Positions 44,098-54,820 of a DNA stretch of 64,000 nucleotides are shown piece after piece. The notes under the pieces are model-generated. The model searched no databases. It was not told the origin of the DNA and saw only the letters and a program-made list of their open reading frames with translations. This DNA is from Hyphomicrobiales bacterium. Lineage in GTDB: Bacteria > Pseudomonadota > Alphaproteobacteria > Rhizobiales > Xanthobacteraceae. The first letter of the stretch is position 1, and every line of letters begins with the position of its first letter. Position numbers and translations under genes: made by a program. The stretch is from assembly GCA_017305665.1 (NCBI GenBank), contig JAFKKH010000019.1, positions 1-64,000 on the forward strand. The letters are read 5' to 3'.

Positions 44098-46958
44098 TCG
44101 GCCGCCTTCAATCGCTCCAGCGCCTCGACGAATTTGGCCTTGCGTGCGATCGCGGCTTCGCGCTTCTCTTTTTCTTCCTCGACGATTTCTTCCGGCGCGT
44201 TGGCGATGAACTTCTCGTTGGCGAGCTTGCTGTCGACGCGCTTGATGTCGGCGTCGGCCTTGGCGATTTCCTTGTCGAGCCGCGCCCGTTCCGCCGCAAG
44301 ATCGATCACGCCCTTCAGCGGCAGCGCGGCCACCTCGCCGCGAACCAGCAACTGTACGGCGCCTTCAGGGGCGTGATCCGCGAATGAAATATCCGCAAGC
44401 CGCGACATGCGCTTGACGACATCGCTCCAGCGCGCCGCACGCGCCTTCGTTTCGGCGGATGCACCCGCAAGCACCAGCGGCGTCAAGGTCGCCGGCGGAA
44501 TGTTCATCTCGGCGCGGACCGAACGGATCGCGGTGACGAGATCGACAACCCAGCCGATCTCGGCCTCGGCCGCGTCGTCGCGGAAATCCGGCTTCGATTG
44601 ATCGGCGAGCAGCACGGGCGCGGCCAGCGGATCGCTCGCAGCCGTCGCGATCAGTGCCTGCTGCTCGGCGGTGAGGCCGGCCTTGATCGGCCACGGCGTC
44701 AGCACCAGCAGTTGCGGCCGCGCGGCGGTCACCGCCCACAATTCCTCGGTGAGGAACGGCATGAAGGGATGCAGCAGCTTGAGGATCTCATCGCGCGCCC
44801 ATGCGACCATGGCGCGGGTCTCGGCCTTGGCCGGACCGTCCTCGCCCATCATCACGGGCTTTGCGAGCTCGAGATACCAGTCGCAATAGACGTTCCAGAC
44901 GAAGCGATAGATCGCGCCAGCAGCATCGTTGAAACGATAGGCCTCGATCGCTTCGGTGACCTCGCGCGTTGTGTGCGCGGTCTCATGCACGATCCAGCGG
45001 TTGAGCGTTTCCTTCGCTGCGGTCGCATCGAAGCCGGCCGGCAACACGCACTCGTTCATCTCGGCGAAGCGACAAGCGTTCCAGAGTTTCGTCGCAAAAT
45101 TGCGATAGCCTTCGACCCGCTGCGGCGACAGCTTGATGTCGCGGCCCTGCGCCGCCATCGCGGCCAGCGTGAAGCGCAGCGCGTCGGCGCCGTACTCGTC
45201 GATCAGATGCAGGGGATCGATGACGTTGCCTTTCGACTTCGACATCTTGGCGCCCTTCTCGTCGCGGACGAGCGCGTGGATGTAAACGGTCGAAAACGGC
45301 GCTTCCTTCATGAAGTGCAGGCCCATCATCATCATCCGGGCGACCCAGAAGAAGATGATGTCGAAACCTGTCACCAGCACGTTGGTCGGATAGTAGCGTT
45401 TCACCTCCGGCGTCTCATCGGGCCAACCCAGCGTCGAGAACGGCCACAGCGCCGAGGAGAACCAGGTGTCGAGCACGTCCTCGTCGCGCGTGATGAAGCC
45501 TTCGCGCTTTGCCGGATCGCGCGCCATGGCGTCGCCCTGCTCGGCGGTGATGACACCCTGCTCGACGTAGTAGCCGAGCGCATTGCCGACCGCTTCGTCC
45601 TCGGTTTCGGCGACGAACACCTTGTCGTCCGGGCCGTACCACGCCGGAATCTGATGTCCCCACCAAAGCTGGCGCGAGATGCACCACGGCTGGATATTTT
45701 CCATCCACTCGAAATAGGTCTTTTCCCAGTTCTTCGGCACGAAATTCGTCGCGCCGCTGCGCACCGCCGCCATCGCCGGCTGCGCCATCGTCTTGGCGTC
45801 GACGTACCACTGGTCGGTCAGATAGGGCTCGATCACGACACCGGACCGATCGCCGTGCGGCACCATGTGCGCGTGCGGCTCGATCTTGTCGAGGAAGCCG
45901 AAGTCCTCCAGTCGCGCGACGATCGCCTTGCGCGCGGCGAAGCGATCCATGCCGTCGAGCTCTTCGGCCAGCATCAGCGCGCCCTCTGGCAGACCGCGCA
46001 GATAGTCCTCGTTCGCGGTCAGCGTGAGCCGCCCTTCCCGGTCGAGCACGCCGATCTGCGGCAGGCCGTGGCGCTTGCCGACCTCGAAGTCGTTGAAGTC
46101 GTGCGCCGGCGTGATCTTCACCGCGCCGGTGCCCTTCTCCGGGTCGGCATAGTCATCGCCAACAATAGGAATGACGCGACCGACCAGCGGCAGCACGACC
46201 TTGCTGCCGATCAGGTGGCCGAGCTTTTCGTTCTCCGGGTGCACCGCGACCGCGGTGTCACCAAGCATGGTTTCGGGGCGCGTCGTCGCGACAACGATGA
46301 ACGTCGAGGGATCGTCCGGGTTGAAGCTCTTGCCTTCGAGCGGATAGCGCAGATGCCACAGGCTGCCTTTAACCTCGATCTGCTGCACCTCGAGATCGGA
46401 GATCGCGGTGAGCAGCTTCGGATCCCAGTTAACGAGCCGCTTGTCCTTGTAGATGAGGCCATCGCGATGCAGCTCGACGAACACCTTCGCAACGGCGCGC
46501 GACAGGCCCTCGTCCATGGTGAAGCGCTCGCGCGACCAGTCGCAGGAGGCGCCAAGCCGCTTCAACTGGTTGACGATGACACCGCCGCTTTCAGCCTTCC
46601 ACTGCCAGACGCGTTCGAGAAACTTGGCACGGCCCATATCGCGGCGGCCTGGCTCCTGCCGCTCCATCAACTGGCGCTCGACCACCATCTGGGTCGCGAT
46701 GCCGGCATGATCGGTGCCAGGCTGCCACAGCACGTCGCGGCCGCGCATCCGTTCGAAGCGGCACAGCACGTCCTGCAGCGTATTGTTGAGGGCATGCCCC
46801 ATATGTAGCGAGCCGGTGACATTCGGCGGCGGGATCACGATCGTGAACGGCTGGGCCCCGCTGCGGTCCGGGCGTCCTGCCTTGAAGGCTTCGGCGTCGT
46901 CCCATAGGCGGGACATGCGGCCTTCGATGTCGGCAGGCTGATAGGTTTTTTCGATCAT
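44094..46958 (-). CDS. valS: Valyl-tRNA synthetase
   Basis: 954 residues. [19 protein letters not shown] carries the HIGH-like [26 protein letters not shown] the KMSKS. The editing domain (about 190-340) has [20 protein letters not shown]. The C-terminal 75 residues form a Lys/Glu-rich coiled coil ([19 protein letters not shown]). It attaches valine to tRNA-Val. Coupled downstream to the MFS gene. Confidence 0.97.
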   Translation of the reverse strand: MIEKTYQPADIEGRMSRLWDDAEAFKAGRPDRSGAQPFTIVIPPPNVTGSLHMGHALNNTLQDVLCRFERMRGRDVLWQPGTDHAGIATQMVVERQLMERQEPGRRDMGRAKFLERVWQWKAESGGVIVNQLKRLGASCDWSRERFTMDEGLSRAVAKVFVELHRDGLIYKDKRLVNWDPKLLTAISDLEVQQIEVKGSLWHLRYPLEGKSFNPDDPSTFIVVATTRPETMLGDTAVAVHPENEKLGHLIGSKVVLPLVGRVIPIVGDDYADPEKGTGAVKITPAHDFNDFEVGKRHGLPQIGVLDREGRLTLTANEDYLRGLPEGALMLAEELDGMDRFAARKAIVARLEDFGFLDKIEPHAHMVPHGDRSGVVIEPYLTDQWYVDAKTMAQPAMAAVRSGATNFVPKNWEKTYFEWMENIQPWCISRQLWWGHQIPAWYGPDDKVFVAETEDEAVGNALGYYVEQGVITAEQGDAMARDPAKREGFITRDEDVLDTWFSSALWPFSTLGWPDETPEVKRYYPTNVLVTGFDIIFFWVARMMMMGLHFMKEAPFSTVYIHALVRDEKGAKMSKSKGNVIDPLHLIDEYGADALRFTLAAMAAQGRDIKLSPQRVEGYRNFATKLWNACRFAEMNECVLPAGFDATAAKETLNRWIVHETAHTTREVTEAIEAYRFNDAAGAIYRFVWNVYCDWYLELAKPVMMGEDGPAKAETRAMVAWARDEILKLLHPFMPFLTEELWAVTAARPQLLVLTPWPIKAGLTAEQQALIATAASDPLAAPVLLADQSKPDFRDDAAEAEIGWVVDLVTAIRSVRAEMNIPPATLTPLVLAGASAETKARAARWSDVVKRMSRLADISFADHAPEGAVQLLVRGEVAALPLKGVIDLAAERARLDKEIAKADADIKRVDSKLANEKFIANAPEEIVEEEKEKREAAIARKAKFVEALERLKAAE

Positions 46959-47137
46959 GGCAATGCAATCACAGTCGGCGCCGTTTCAGGCGAACTCGCG
47001 GAATAAGGACGTTTGACCGCGTAAAAGCCTTCCGGCACACGCCAAGTCAACATGACGGGGGAATAAAGCGCCCGGCGGCCGCGAATACCAGCCCCACGAG
47101 CACAGAGGATCAGTGTCCGGATCGGGCTGAGCGCGGG

Positions 47138-47890
47138 TCAGGACCGCCCGCGCGATACTCGCTCGATCTCGGCCTTGACGATACGCTCGACCAGTCCCGG
47201 CAGGTTGTCGTCGAGCCAGGATTTCAGCATCGGGCGCAGCATCTCCTTGACGAGGTCTTCAAGGGTGCGGGCGTTGTTGCTCAAAACCGTATTGGCCAGC
47301 GTATTGAAGGCGGACTCGACCGCGGAGACCGTCGAGTGCGACAGAATTTGCGCCGCCTGGATTTGCGGTGCCGATGCGGGGTTCGAGAAGCTGGCGCTCG
47401 AAACCGATGGCTGCGCTGCCGGCGGAACTGGCCGGGGTGGCGGCGGTGGCGGTTCGGCAAACTCCAGATCGTCCTGCGGGTCGACCTTCTGGAACGCTGC
47501 CGGCGCAGGCGCCACCGGATCCGGCAATGCCATCTCGTCGGTCAACTCGAACACCTCATCGGCCTGCGCCGGCCGAACCTCTTCCTCGGTGGTCGCGGCA
47601 TCGAGGCTCGCAAGCATCGCATCGATGTCGTCCTGACTGTTGGTCGCAGCCGGAGCCGGCATGGGCGGTGGCGGCGGACTTGCGGCCGGCTTTTGTGCGA
47701 TTGCGGACGGCGGAATGCCGGTCATCTTGGTGGCGGGCTTTGCCGGCGCTGCGGCAGGTGCGGCTGGCTTCGCAGCCGCCGGCTTTTCAGCGGCCGTCGC
47801 GGGCTTGGCATCGTCATCGGCGATGATGCGGCGGATCGACGCCAGAATCTCCTCCATCGAGGGTTCTTGGACCTTTGCAGGCTGCGTCAT
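47138..47890 (-). CDS. popZ: Polar organising protein PopZ (DUF2497)
   Basis: 250 residues from ATG 47890. The conserved N-terminal helix EPSMEEILASIRRIIADDD (about 8-26) binds client proteins. A long Pro/Ala/acidic disordered middle follows. The C-terminal part VESAFNTLANTVLSNNARTL and LEDLVKEMLRPMLKSWLDDN to the end is the oligomerisation helix set. In Caulobacter PopZ forms the polar matrix anchoring the chromosome origin through ParB. It lies upstream of valS on the same strand, 179 bp away. Confidence 0.93.
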   Translation of the reverse strand: MTQPAKVQEPSMEEILASIRRIIADDDAKPATAAEKPAAAKPAAPAAAPAKPATKMTGIPPSAIAQKPAASPPPPPMPAPAATNSQDDIDAMLASLDAATTEEEVRPAQADEVFELTDEMALPDPVAPAPAAFQKVDPQDDLEFAEPPPPPPRPVPPAAQPSVSSASFSNPASAPQIQAAQILSHSTVSAVESAFNTLANTVLSNNARTLEDLVKEMLRPMLKSWLDDNLPGLVERIVKAEIERVSRGRS

Positions 47891-48139
47891 GTCCAACTCC
47901 ACATCTTCAACGCCTTCGTCAGCGTCCTGGCATCAAGCGGCAGAGGGCTTTCTGGTTCCGGAGATTATAGGTGCCGATTGTGATGGCCCGCCGACTAGTC
48001 CCCAGATCAAGCGTCCGCAAATGCGACGTCGCTTGAAATTCCGCCCCGCTTATTCGCTGCAACACCTGCAAACGTCGGAAACGCGAATCGTTTCGCGCCC
48101 CCGTGCAAGGGTATGTCACGGCAACATTTGATTGCAAGC

Positions 48140-48163
48140 AAAGGGCTGTGGACACGGCCCTTT
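48140..48163 (-). terminator. Hairpin terminator downstream of tolC
   Basis: On the - strand AAAGGGC-cGTGTCCACa-GCCCTTT forms a 7-bp stem extended by a GTG/CAC pair. It starts 16 bp past the tolC stop. The tail (TTTGCTTGC) is only moderately T-rich. Confidence 0.6.
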
Positions 48164-48178
48164 GTCATGTTCGCGCGA

Positions 48179-49576
48179 TCAGCGCCCATCCGGCGTACGC
48201 ACGCCGATCCAACTGTCACGAACCTGATGATAGTGGACACTCGGATCGTAGACCGTGGTGTGGAGCTTCAGCACCTGGGGCGACAGCCGTCCCACCGCGC
48301 TCAGCACGGCATAGGATGCAACGACACGGTCATGCTGCGCGGTCACCAGCGCGACGCGCGCATTGACCAGCGCCTGCTGAGCATTCAACACGTCGAGCGT
48401 GGTGCGCTGACCGGCCTTGGCCTCCTCGCGGACGCCGTTGAGCGCGATCTCGGATGCGCTGACCTGGGCTTGTGCCGACGCGACCTGCGACTTGCCCGCG
48501 ACGAGCTGACCCCACGCCTGCACCACGCTGGCGCGGGTCTGGTCGCGCACCTGTTCGAGGGTGAGGCGCTGCTGCGCCAGCGTTTCCTTGGACTGGCGGA
48601 TCAAGGAATACTCCGCGCCGCCCTGATAGATCGGCACCGACACCTGCGCGACCGCGGAGGCAAAGAACTGCTTCTGTATCGTGAGCTGCTGCTGGTAGGC
48701 CTGCTGCACGTTGGCCTGAAGCGTGACGGTCGGGAACAGCGCGCCCTCCGCGACCTTGACCTGCAGGTGGCTCACGTCGATGCCGAACATTGCTGCGGTC
48801 ACGTTCGGGTTTTGCGTGAGACCGAGATCAACCGCTCCCGTCAGTGATCCCGGCAGAAAACGATCCACCGGCGATCCCGGCGCCAACTGCGACGGCTCGT
48901 TGCCGATGATGCGGCGGAAGTTCGAGCGCGTGGTGGTCAGCGTGGATTCGGCCTGCAGGAGTTGCGTGCGGCCGGCGGCGAGTTGCGCCTCGGATTGTGC
49001 GACGTCGGTACGGGTGACCTCACCGACTGTGAAACGATCGCGCGTCTGCTTCAGCGTCTGTTCCAGCACGCGTACGTTGCTGCGTTGGACTTCCACGATG
49101 GCGGAGTCGCGCAAGTAATCCATGTAGATGGTTGCCGCGGCGAGCAGCACGGTCTGCTCGAGAACGCGCAGGCCTTCGCGCGACGCGGACACCTGCCCTT
49201 CCGCCGCACGGGTCTTGTTGGCGGTCTGGAACCCGTTGAAGAGAGTCTGCGACACCGTTGCGCCGACCGCTACCGGGGTCTGGGTGCCATGAAGCGCGGA
49301 ACCTGTACCGCCCGGAACACCCTGCGTCGCATCCGTGTACTGAACGCCTCCACTCGCGGTCACCGACACGTTGGGCCGGTAGCCCGACAAGGCCTGCGGC
49401 ACGTTTTCGTCGGTGGCGCGCACCGAAGCGCGCTGCGCGTTAAGTTGAGGATTGTTCTGGTAGGCGCGCACCAGCGCTGCCTCGATCGTATCGGCGAGAA
49501 CCGGTGTCGCCGCCCCCGACCATGCAGTCATAACAGCCAGGACAGCAGCCCCGGCCAGTAGTTTCACGCGACCCAT
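48179..49576 (-). CDS. tolC: TolC-family outer-membrane efflux protein
   Basis: 465 residues from ATG 49576 with a signal peptide (MGRVKLLAGAAVLAVMTAWS, cut after VLA). The mature start DTIEAALVRAYQNNPQLNAQ is the TolC repeat opening. A second half-repeat begins near SLTGAVDLGLTQNPNVTAAM. Long heptad-rich stretches form the helical barrel. It is the exit duct for type I secretion and RND pumps. A TTG/GTG start further up is possible. It follows the pcm-like gene on the same strand, a conserved order. Confidence 0.92.
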   Translation of the reverse strand: MGRVKLLAGAAVLAVMTAWSGAATPVLADTIEAALVRAYQNNPQLNAQRASVRATDENVPQALSGYRPNVSVTASGGVQYTDATQGVPGGTGSALHGTQTPVAVGATVSQTLFNGFQTANKTRAAEGQVSASREGLRVLEQTVLLAAATIYMDYLRDSAIVEVQRSNVRVLEQTLKQTRDRFTVGEVTRTDVAQSEAQLAAGRTQLLQAESTLTTTRSNFRRIIGNEPSQLAPGSPVDRFLPGSLTGAVDLGLTQNPNVTAAMFGIDVSHLQVKVAEGALFPTVTLQANVQQAYQQQLTIQKQFFASAVAQVSVPIYQGGAEYSLIRQSKETLAQQRLTLEQVRDQTRASVVQAWGQLVAGKSQVASAQAQVSASEIALNGVREEAKAGQRTTLDVLNAQQALVNARVALVTAQHDRVVASYAVLSAVGRLSPQVLKLHTTVYDPSVHYHQVRDSWIGVRTPDGR

Positions 49577-49869
49577 CCGCAGAATTCCGTTCTTCTTTTT
49601 ACCGGACACCAAACGGGGCTGCGCCCCCACACCGGATCGCGCCCTGTCCCGAGTAATGTCCCAGCGCAAACATATTCGCCGCCGGAGCGCTACGGAACCC
49701 CTGGAGACCGTCTCTCAACCGAAACTCTCGGGCTGGGGCATCGGGGCCACACTTGACGTCACAAATGGAACCGTGGTCGAACGAATCGTGCGCAACTCGA
49801 TGATTTCAATATGATTTAGCTTCGAAGCTTCGCTTCGTCGGATACGCGGCAAGGTTCCCGATTGTCGGC

Positions 49870-50535
49870 CTAGAAAACGAATGCCGCCGGCCGTTCAAGG
49901 CCGGGCAAAATCGGCGCCGAAGCATCGAAAAGCGGCCTGTCTCCAAAGTCGGAATACGAGTGCGTGATGATGACCGCGCGCTGCGGACGGCTCGTTGCGA
50001 ACACGCCTACCAGCCGTCCCTCGGGAGCGAGCTGTGCATAAAGTGCATGCGGCACCACCTCGGTCGCTCCCTCCAGAACAATCACGTCATAGGGGGCATT
50101 GGCCGGCGCGCCATCGGGTGCGGCGGCGGTGACGACGCTCACGCCGCCGAGGCCGAGCGTCGCGAGAACACGGGCCGCCGTGGCAGCCAATGCGGGATCG
50201 CTTTCGGTCGCCGTCACGCGGCTTGCGAGCTTTGCAGCGAGCGCGGCGGTATAGCCGGTTGCGCACCCCACCACGAGGACGTTGTCGGTGCTCCTGATCT
50301 CGGCCGCCTGCATCATCTTGGCGACGACCATCGGCTTGATCAGATATCGCTTGGGCGCGCCCTTCTGGCTGACGGTCAGATCGAGATCGAGATAGGCCAT
50401 CGCCCGCTGATCGTCGGGAACGAACGCTTCCCGGGGGAGCGTCAGCATCGCGTCGATAATTCTGATGTCGGTGACGTCGCTGGTCCGCACCTGACCGTCA
50501 ACCATGTTCCGGCGCGCGGCTGAAAAGTCAGACAT
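49870..50535 (-). CDS. Protein-L-isoaspartate O-methyltransferase-like protein
   Basis: 221 residues from ATG 50535. MSDFSAARRNMVDGQVRTSD and REAFVPDDQRAMAYLDLDL are the Pcm family opening (VRPxxVxD variant). The SAM-binding loop reads VLVVGCATGYTAALAAKLAS instead of GxGxGY, and the post-motif is DVIVLEGATEVVP. It probably methylates damaged Asp residues, or is the non-catalytic paralogue frequent in alphaproteobacteria upstream of tolC. Confidence 0.85.
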   Translation of the reverse strand: MSDFSAARRNMVDGQVRTSDVTDIRIIDAMLTLPREAFVPDDQRAMAYLDLDLTVSQKGAPKRYLIKPMVVAKMMQAAEIRSTDNVLVVGCATGYTAALAAKLASRVTATESDPALAATAARVLATLGLGGVSVVTAAAPDGAPANAPYDVIVLEGATEVVPHALYAQLAPEGRLVGVFATSRPQRAVIITHSYSDFGDRPLFDASAPILPGLERPAAFVF

Positions 50536-50883
50536 CGGCGATCCCCAAACCCATGCAAAAGTCCCGGGGACCACTAGGACAGCGCCACTTTCGATGCAAG
50601 GGTTTGCTGAACGCATCCCCGCGATTGGCTCGGATAAACCGGCGACCCGAGGCAGCACCGGGCGCATCGTCCGTTGCGGAACGTGCGAAATCGCCTGAAG
50701 GCCCCTCGTGAACGATTCCGGGCGGATTGACGTTCCAATCTTTCATCGTCAGATGAACTGCAAAAGCCGGATTCGGACAAATTCACCCTGTATTGACGGC
50801 GGTGCAAATTGCTCGATTTCCCGCTTTGCAAGCGTCGGAGGCTTTGTTATAGGCTCCCCGCTGCGAACAGATAGTTCGCCTGT
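50536..50883. other. Intergenic region between the Pcm-like gene and tRNA-Asn
   Basis: 348 bp, divergent. It contains the tRNA-Asn promoter (listed) and presumably the promoter of the Pcm-like gene. The open frames across it have no recognisable protein content. Confidence 0.5.
50826..50853 (+). promoter_or_regulatory. Promoter of tRNA-Asn
   Basis: TTGCAA (50826-50831), 16-bp spacer, TATAGG (50848-50853), about 30 bp before the mature tRNA. Good spacing for a housekeeping sigma factor. Confidence 0.5.
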
Positions 50884-50958
50884 TCCCTGGTAGCTCAGCG
50901 GTAGAGCATTCGACTGTTAATCGAATGGTCGCTGGTTCGAATCCAGCCCGGGGAGCCA
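50884..50958 (+). tRNA. tRNA-Asn (GUU)
   Basis: 75 nt: acceptor TCCCTGG pairing with CCGGGGA, D-arm GCTCAGCGGTAGAGC, anticodon stem TTCGA/TCGAA around loop CTGTTAA (anticodon GTT), T-loop GGTTCGAATCC and encoded 3' CCA. Confidence 0.97.
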
Positions 50959-50989
50959 ATCTCGCCACCAATCGCAAATCGTCGAATGG

Positions 50990-51325
50990 ATGAGCGCCAT
51001 GATCGGCTCGATGGCACTGACGCTCGTCGCGGCCCTCACGGCCCCGATCGTTTCGGAGACGATCGACGTCGACCGCATTGGCCGTGTCGATCTCAAATCC
51101 TTCACATGTTCCGACACACCGCGGAGCACCGTGATTCAACGGGTGTGCTACGCGCGACCGCAACGCGTCATGATCGTCAGCTTGCGCGGCGACTATCGTG
51201 CCTCCTGCGGCATGCCGCCGAACCTGTATCGGAACTTCATTACGGCCGATTCGATGGGATCGTTTTACAGCCATGCCATCGGTGACAATCCGGTGTTTCG
51301 GTGTCACGCGCCGCTCCAGAGGTAG
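50990..51325 (+). CDS. Small exported protein with KTSC-like C-terminus
   Basis: 111 residues with an N-terminal hydrophobic signal (about residues 4-20). The C-terminal half, MPPNLYRNFITADSMGSFYS followed by HAI, resembles the KTSC domain pattern (PxxVYxxFxxAxSxGxFxNxxI). Four Cys are present in the mature part (two in FTCSDTP and RVCYARP), suggesting disulfides in the periplasm. Function unknown. It starts 31 bp after tRNA-Asn. Confidence 0.65.
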   Translation: MSAMIGSMALTLVAALTAPIVSETIDVDRIGRVDLKSFTCSDTPRSTVIQRVCYARPQRVMIVSLRGDYRASCGMPPNLYRNFITADSMGSFYSHAIGDNPVFRCHAPLQR

Positions 51326-51575
51326 TGGGCTTTAAATTTCGCGCACGAGTTGCACAACAAACCGGGCGCTCCTTTTACTAATCGCGCGACAGCCAGAACG
51401 AAGCGGCCGCTTTTGCTCGATCGGCGGAGACGTCCGCGCTCGCAACGCGCGATGACGCGTTAGAGATCGTAGCTGGAGGGGACAAAGCCCCTCGCTTGAC
51501 GTCCTGCCTCAATCAAGAGCACCATCGCCACCGTTTTTCAGCCGTTGCTTTATTTATTTCATCGAGGGATTTTTC

Positions 51576-52436
51576 ATGAGGCATTTTCCTGCCCGTGCGT
51601 TGATTGCTGTCATCTGCTCACTTGCGAGCACCTTCGCCCAAGCCGCCCCTCCATCAAGTTGCGCCGGAAAGTTCATTGGAGACTGGCGACATAGCGGCAG
51701 CGGCAACAGAGGGATTCTGAAACCGGACGGGCGAGCCTTGTGCAGCGAACATCCCGCGTGCGTGCAGGGAACATGGACGTGTTCGGGCAATGTATTGATG
51801 TATACGAACAGCCTCGGAACGTGGAACTACACGCTCGCTCCAGATGGAAAGTCCATGTCCGCCAACGGCGGCGCTGCCGTGGCTGTCCGACTGGGCCCCG
51901 TGCCGGCCGGTGCGCGTGCGAAAGATCTCGGTTCGGCTGCGAAGAACGTCACATCGGACTTTCTCGGATTTGATCGCACGCCTTCAGCGGACGAACGGCC
52001 ACAGGCGTCCGCGCCGGCACCGTCAGCGCAACCCGCCAAGCGGACTCCTCAGACATCGAGCGAAGGACTGGCGCTCCTCAATACGGGAAATGATTTCTTC
52101 AACACCGCGCTGAGGGCCGGTGACAACCGGAATTCCTATCTTCGGTCGGCGGAACGTTACTACAGCAAGGCCGCGGACGAATTCCGAAAGGCCGGCGATG
52201 CAAGGAATGAGCGCATCGCGCTCAGCAAGGCCGCCAATGCCAAAAGCGAATCGGAGAAGCCGCAGCGTCCGACTGTCCAAACGTCGGACAGAGGGAATAG
52301 AGGAAAAGGGCGTGTCGCAAAGAACAGCCTGCGCTGCAGGATGTATCGGAAGCAGCTTGAGGCGAACGCCGACGATCCGCGAACGGCTGAACTGATCGCA
52401 AAAATAAAAACCGAAGTCCCCGACTGCTTCCGCTGA
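51576..52436 (+). CDS. Exported protein of unknown function
   Basis: 286 residues; signal peptide MRHFPARALIAVICSLASTF with AQA cut near residue 23. Residues 28-105 form a compact Cys-containing domain (CAGKFIGDWRHSGSG, CSEHPACVQGTWTC) resembling small lipocalin-like exported domains. A Pro/Ala/Ser linker (120-160) leads to a helical, TPR-like C-terminus (YLRSAERYYSKAADEFRKAG) ending with two more Cys. I do not recognise the family. Confidence 0.7.
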   Translation: MRHFPARALIAVICSLASTFAQAAPPSSCAGKFIGDWRHSGSGNRGILKPDGRALCSEHPACVQGTWTCSGNVLMYTNSLGTWNYTLAPDGKSMSANGGAAVAVRLGPVPAGARAKDLGSAAKNVTSDFLGFDRTPSADERPQASAPAPSAQPAKRTPQTSSEGLALLNTGNDFFNTALRAGDNRNSYLRSAERYYSKAADEFRKAGDARNERIALSKAANAKSESEKPQRPTVQTSDRGNRGKGRVAKNSLRCRMYRKQLEANADDPRTAELIAKIKTEVPDCFR

Positions 52437-52612
52437 CGATCAGGGAGATCATTGTCGCGATGGGCTCATGACTTTCGGTTCCTGGTTGACTTGTGTCCGG
52501 CCTGCTCGATGAGGCCCGGCCAGAACCGGATGTTCGTATGCCCGTAATCGGCTTGCGCTTTGGTCTTCCGAACGCCTAACCTGACGTCCGGGGCGTATTA
52601 CAAACCGGGTGA

Positions 52613-52948
52613 ATGTTCGGCATGTTGTCCTTGAAATTCTTGGGAAATACACAAATTCAAATGACATCAGCCGCAATTCTGCTGATGGCAGCCGTCGGAT
52701 CGCAGGCCGCCCTCGCGCAGTCCCCGCTTCGCCGTCAGCCCAACGCGCATGAAAAGCAGAAACTCTCCGAGCAGATTGCCGCCGACGGCCTGAACTGTCC
52801 GGTGGTGGGGACGGTCGACAATGCTGGCGAGGACGGCCGCGGCAAGATGATCCGCATCCATTGCACGTCGTTCAGCGGAGCCGCCAAATGGGACATCCGC
52901 GGCATCGCCGTCCCCCATGCACCCACGCTTCGCTTCGAAAGCTGGTGA
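52613..52948 (+). CDS. Small exported protein of unknown function
   Basis: 111 residues from ATG 52613, or 95 from ATG 52661, which fits the signal peptide better (MTSAAILLMAAVGSQAALAQ). The mature part of about 75 residues has two Cys (GLNCPVV and RIHCTSF) that could form one disulfide. No ribosome site is obvious. Family unknown. Confidence 0.6.
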   Translation: MFGMLSLKFLGNTQIQMTSAAILLMAAVGSQAALAQSPLRRQPNAHEKQKLSEQIAADGLNCPVVGTVDNAGEDGRGKMIRIHCTSFSGAAKWDIRGIAVPHAPTLRFESW

Positions 52949-53045
52949 TCGCGCCCCAACTGCACGACCGTTCGATTTTGCCCTATCGCCTTAACGAACG
53001 CGCAACGTTTTTGCCGAAACCTCTAAGCACAGGAGGGTCACGGCG

Positions 53046-53273
53046 ATGAGCGACACGCGCGATCCCAAGAGCGGCGGACGGCGCTACTTTTCGTCGGCGC
53101 AGACCCATTCGCTCGAGCAGACGCCGTCGCGCCTCGCGCATTGGCCGCCGCCGTTCCGCAGCACCGCTGCCAAGCCAAAAATCATCCGGCACAAGCCCGA
53201 CGAAAAGCCGCAGCGCGCGAAGCCGCGTGGCTGGCGCCTGACGCGCGCGATGTTTTCGGAGTTCGAGGAGTGA
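53046..53273 (+). CDS. Small basic protein of unknown function
   Basis: 75 residues, rich in Arg, Lys and Pro (KPKIIRHKPDEKPQRAKPRG), no signal peptide. AGGAGG stands about 10 nt before the ATG, a strong ribosome site that supports a real gene. Convergent with glmU. Family unknown; possibly nucleic-acid binding by composition only. Confidence 0.6.
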   Translation: MSDTRDPKSGGRRYFSSAQTHSLEQTPSRLAHWPPPFRSTAAKPKIIRHKPDEKPQRAKPRGWRLTRAMFSEFEE

Positions 53274-53309
53274 GATTTCGGCCTGCGCGATCGCGGGGCC
53301 GATCCGATG

Positions 53310-54668
53310 TCAGCCGGTCTTCGGCTTTCTATTGAGCAACTTCATCTCGCGGAATCGTTTTGCCCAGCCTTCGCGCACGCTTTGCTCGCTGCGTTCGACC
53401 ACGAGGGCGTCGTCCGGCACGTTTCGCGTAACCACGGAGCCCGAACCGATATAGGCGCCGCTGCCGATCTTCACCGGCGCGACCAGCGACGAGTTGGAGC
53501 CGACGAAAGCGCCGGCGCCGATCTCGGTGCGATGCTTGTCGAAGCCGTCATAGTTGCAGGTGATGGTGCCCGCACCGATGTTGGCACCCGCGCCCACGTG
53601 GGCGTCACCGACGTAGGTCAGGTGGTTGACCTTGACGCCGGCTTCGAGCACGGCCGCTTTGGTTTCGACGAAGTTACCGATCCGCGCGCCCTCGCCGAGC
53701 GACGTGCCCGGCCGCAACCTTGCATAGGGACCGACCGAAGCATTCTTGCCGACCGACGCCTGCAGCAGATGGGAAAAAGCGTGGATCACCGCGCCGTCGG
53801 CGATGGTGACACCTGGTCCGATCACCACGTACGGTTCGATCGTCACGTCCTTGCCGAACGTGGTGTCGGCGGCAAGGAAAACCGTCTCGGGGGCGACCAT
53901 CGTCACGCCGGCATCGAGCGCCGCCTTGCGCAGCCGCGCCTGCATGACCTGTTCGGCTTCGGCCAGTTGGGCCTTGGTGTTGATGCCGCGCACTTCATCC
54001 TCGCTGGTTTCGATCACCGTTGCCGTCAGGCCGAGCTCGCGGACGATGGCGACCGCATCGGTGAGATAATATTCGCCCTTGCTGTTGGCATTGCCAATCT
54101 TGTCGATGATCCGGAGCGCGGTCTTGCCGTCGAATGCCATGACGCCGGCATTGCAGAGCGTGATGCGGCGCTCTTCCGCGCTGGCATCGGCCTGCTCACG
54201 GATCGCCGTGAGCCGGCCGTTTTCCACGATCAGCCGGCCATAGCCTGTGGGATCCGCGGCATGAAATCCGAGCACGCTCAGTGCCGCACCGGCCTGCAGC
54301 GGCGCGCGCATCCGCGCAAACGTCTCGACCGAGATCAGCGGCGTATCGCCGAACGCGATCACGATATCGTCGGCGCCGCGCGCGATCGCCTCGCGCGCGG
54401 CGAGCACGGCATGCGCGGTGCCAAGACGCTCGCGCTGGACGAAGGTCGTGGCATCCGGACGCACGCGCATCGCCTCCTTGGCAACCGCCTCATATCCCGG
54501 ACCGACGACGACCGCGAGCGACGTCTGCGGCCCCGCCGGTGCGGCCGACAGAACATTGGCGAGCAGCGTCTGTCCTGCGACGGAATGCAGCACCTTCGGC
54601 AGCGAGGAGCGCATCCGCGTCCCCTCGCCCGCGGCAAGCACGATGGTCAGACAGGTCCGGCCGGTCAT
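53310..54668 (-). CDS. glmU: Bifunctional GlcN-1-P acetyltransferase / GlcNAc-1-P uridylyltransferase
   Basis: 452 residues. Uridylyltransferase part: [43 protein letters not shown]. From about residue 250 a left-handed beta helix of hexapeptide repeats ([39 protein letters not shown]) ends with [16 protein letters not shown]. It makes UDP-GlcNAc for peptidoglycan and LPS. Divergent from the SPOR-like gene. Confidence 0.97.
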   Translation of the reverse strand: MTGRTCLTIVLAAGEGTRMRSSLPKVLHSVAGQTLLANVLSAAPAGPQTSLAVVVGPGYEAVAKEAMRVRPDATTFVQRERLGTAHAVLAAREAIARGADDIVIAFGDTPLISVETFARMRAPLQAGAALSVLGFHAADPTGYGRLIVENGRLTAIREQADASAEERRITLCNAGVMAFDGKTALRIIDKIGNANSKGEYYLTDAVAIVRELGLTATVIETSEDEVRGINTKAQLAEAEQVMQARLRKAALDAGVTMVAPETVFLAADTTFGKDVTIEPYVVIGPGVTIADGAVIHAFSHLLQASVGKNASVGPYARLRPGTSLGEGARIGNFVETKAAVLEAGVKVNHLTYVGDAHVGAGANIGAGTITCNYDGFDKHRTEIGAGAFVGSNSSLVAPVKIGSGAYIGSGSVVTRNVPDDALVVERSEQSVREGWAKRFREMKLLNRKPKTG

Positions 54669-54820
54669 TCAGGTCCTCATCATCCGGCGCACCAGGACGC
54701 CGCCGCCGTCATAAAGCGTTTTTGTCCGAAGTGGAAACTGCTTGGCCTCCCTGAGATCGGACCAGAATTCCTGTTAACATTCCGCCATGATTCGGGGTGC
54801 AGGGGACCGGCGTCATTATT

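Noticed and set aside
44598-46808. Open frame of 736 codons on the + strand
   Set aside because: It is the shadow of valS. Codon use of a GC-rich gene keeps the opposite strand open, and the text (Arg/His/Asp-rich) has no domain.
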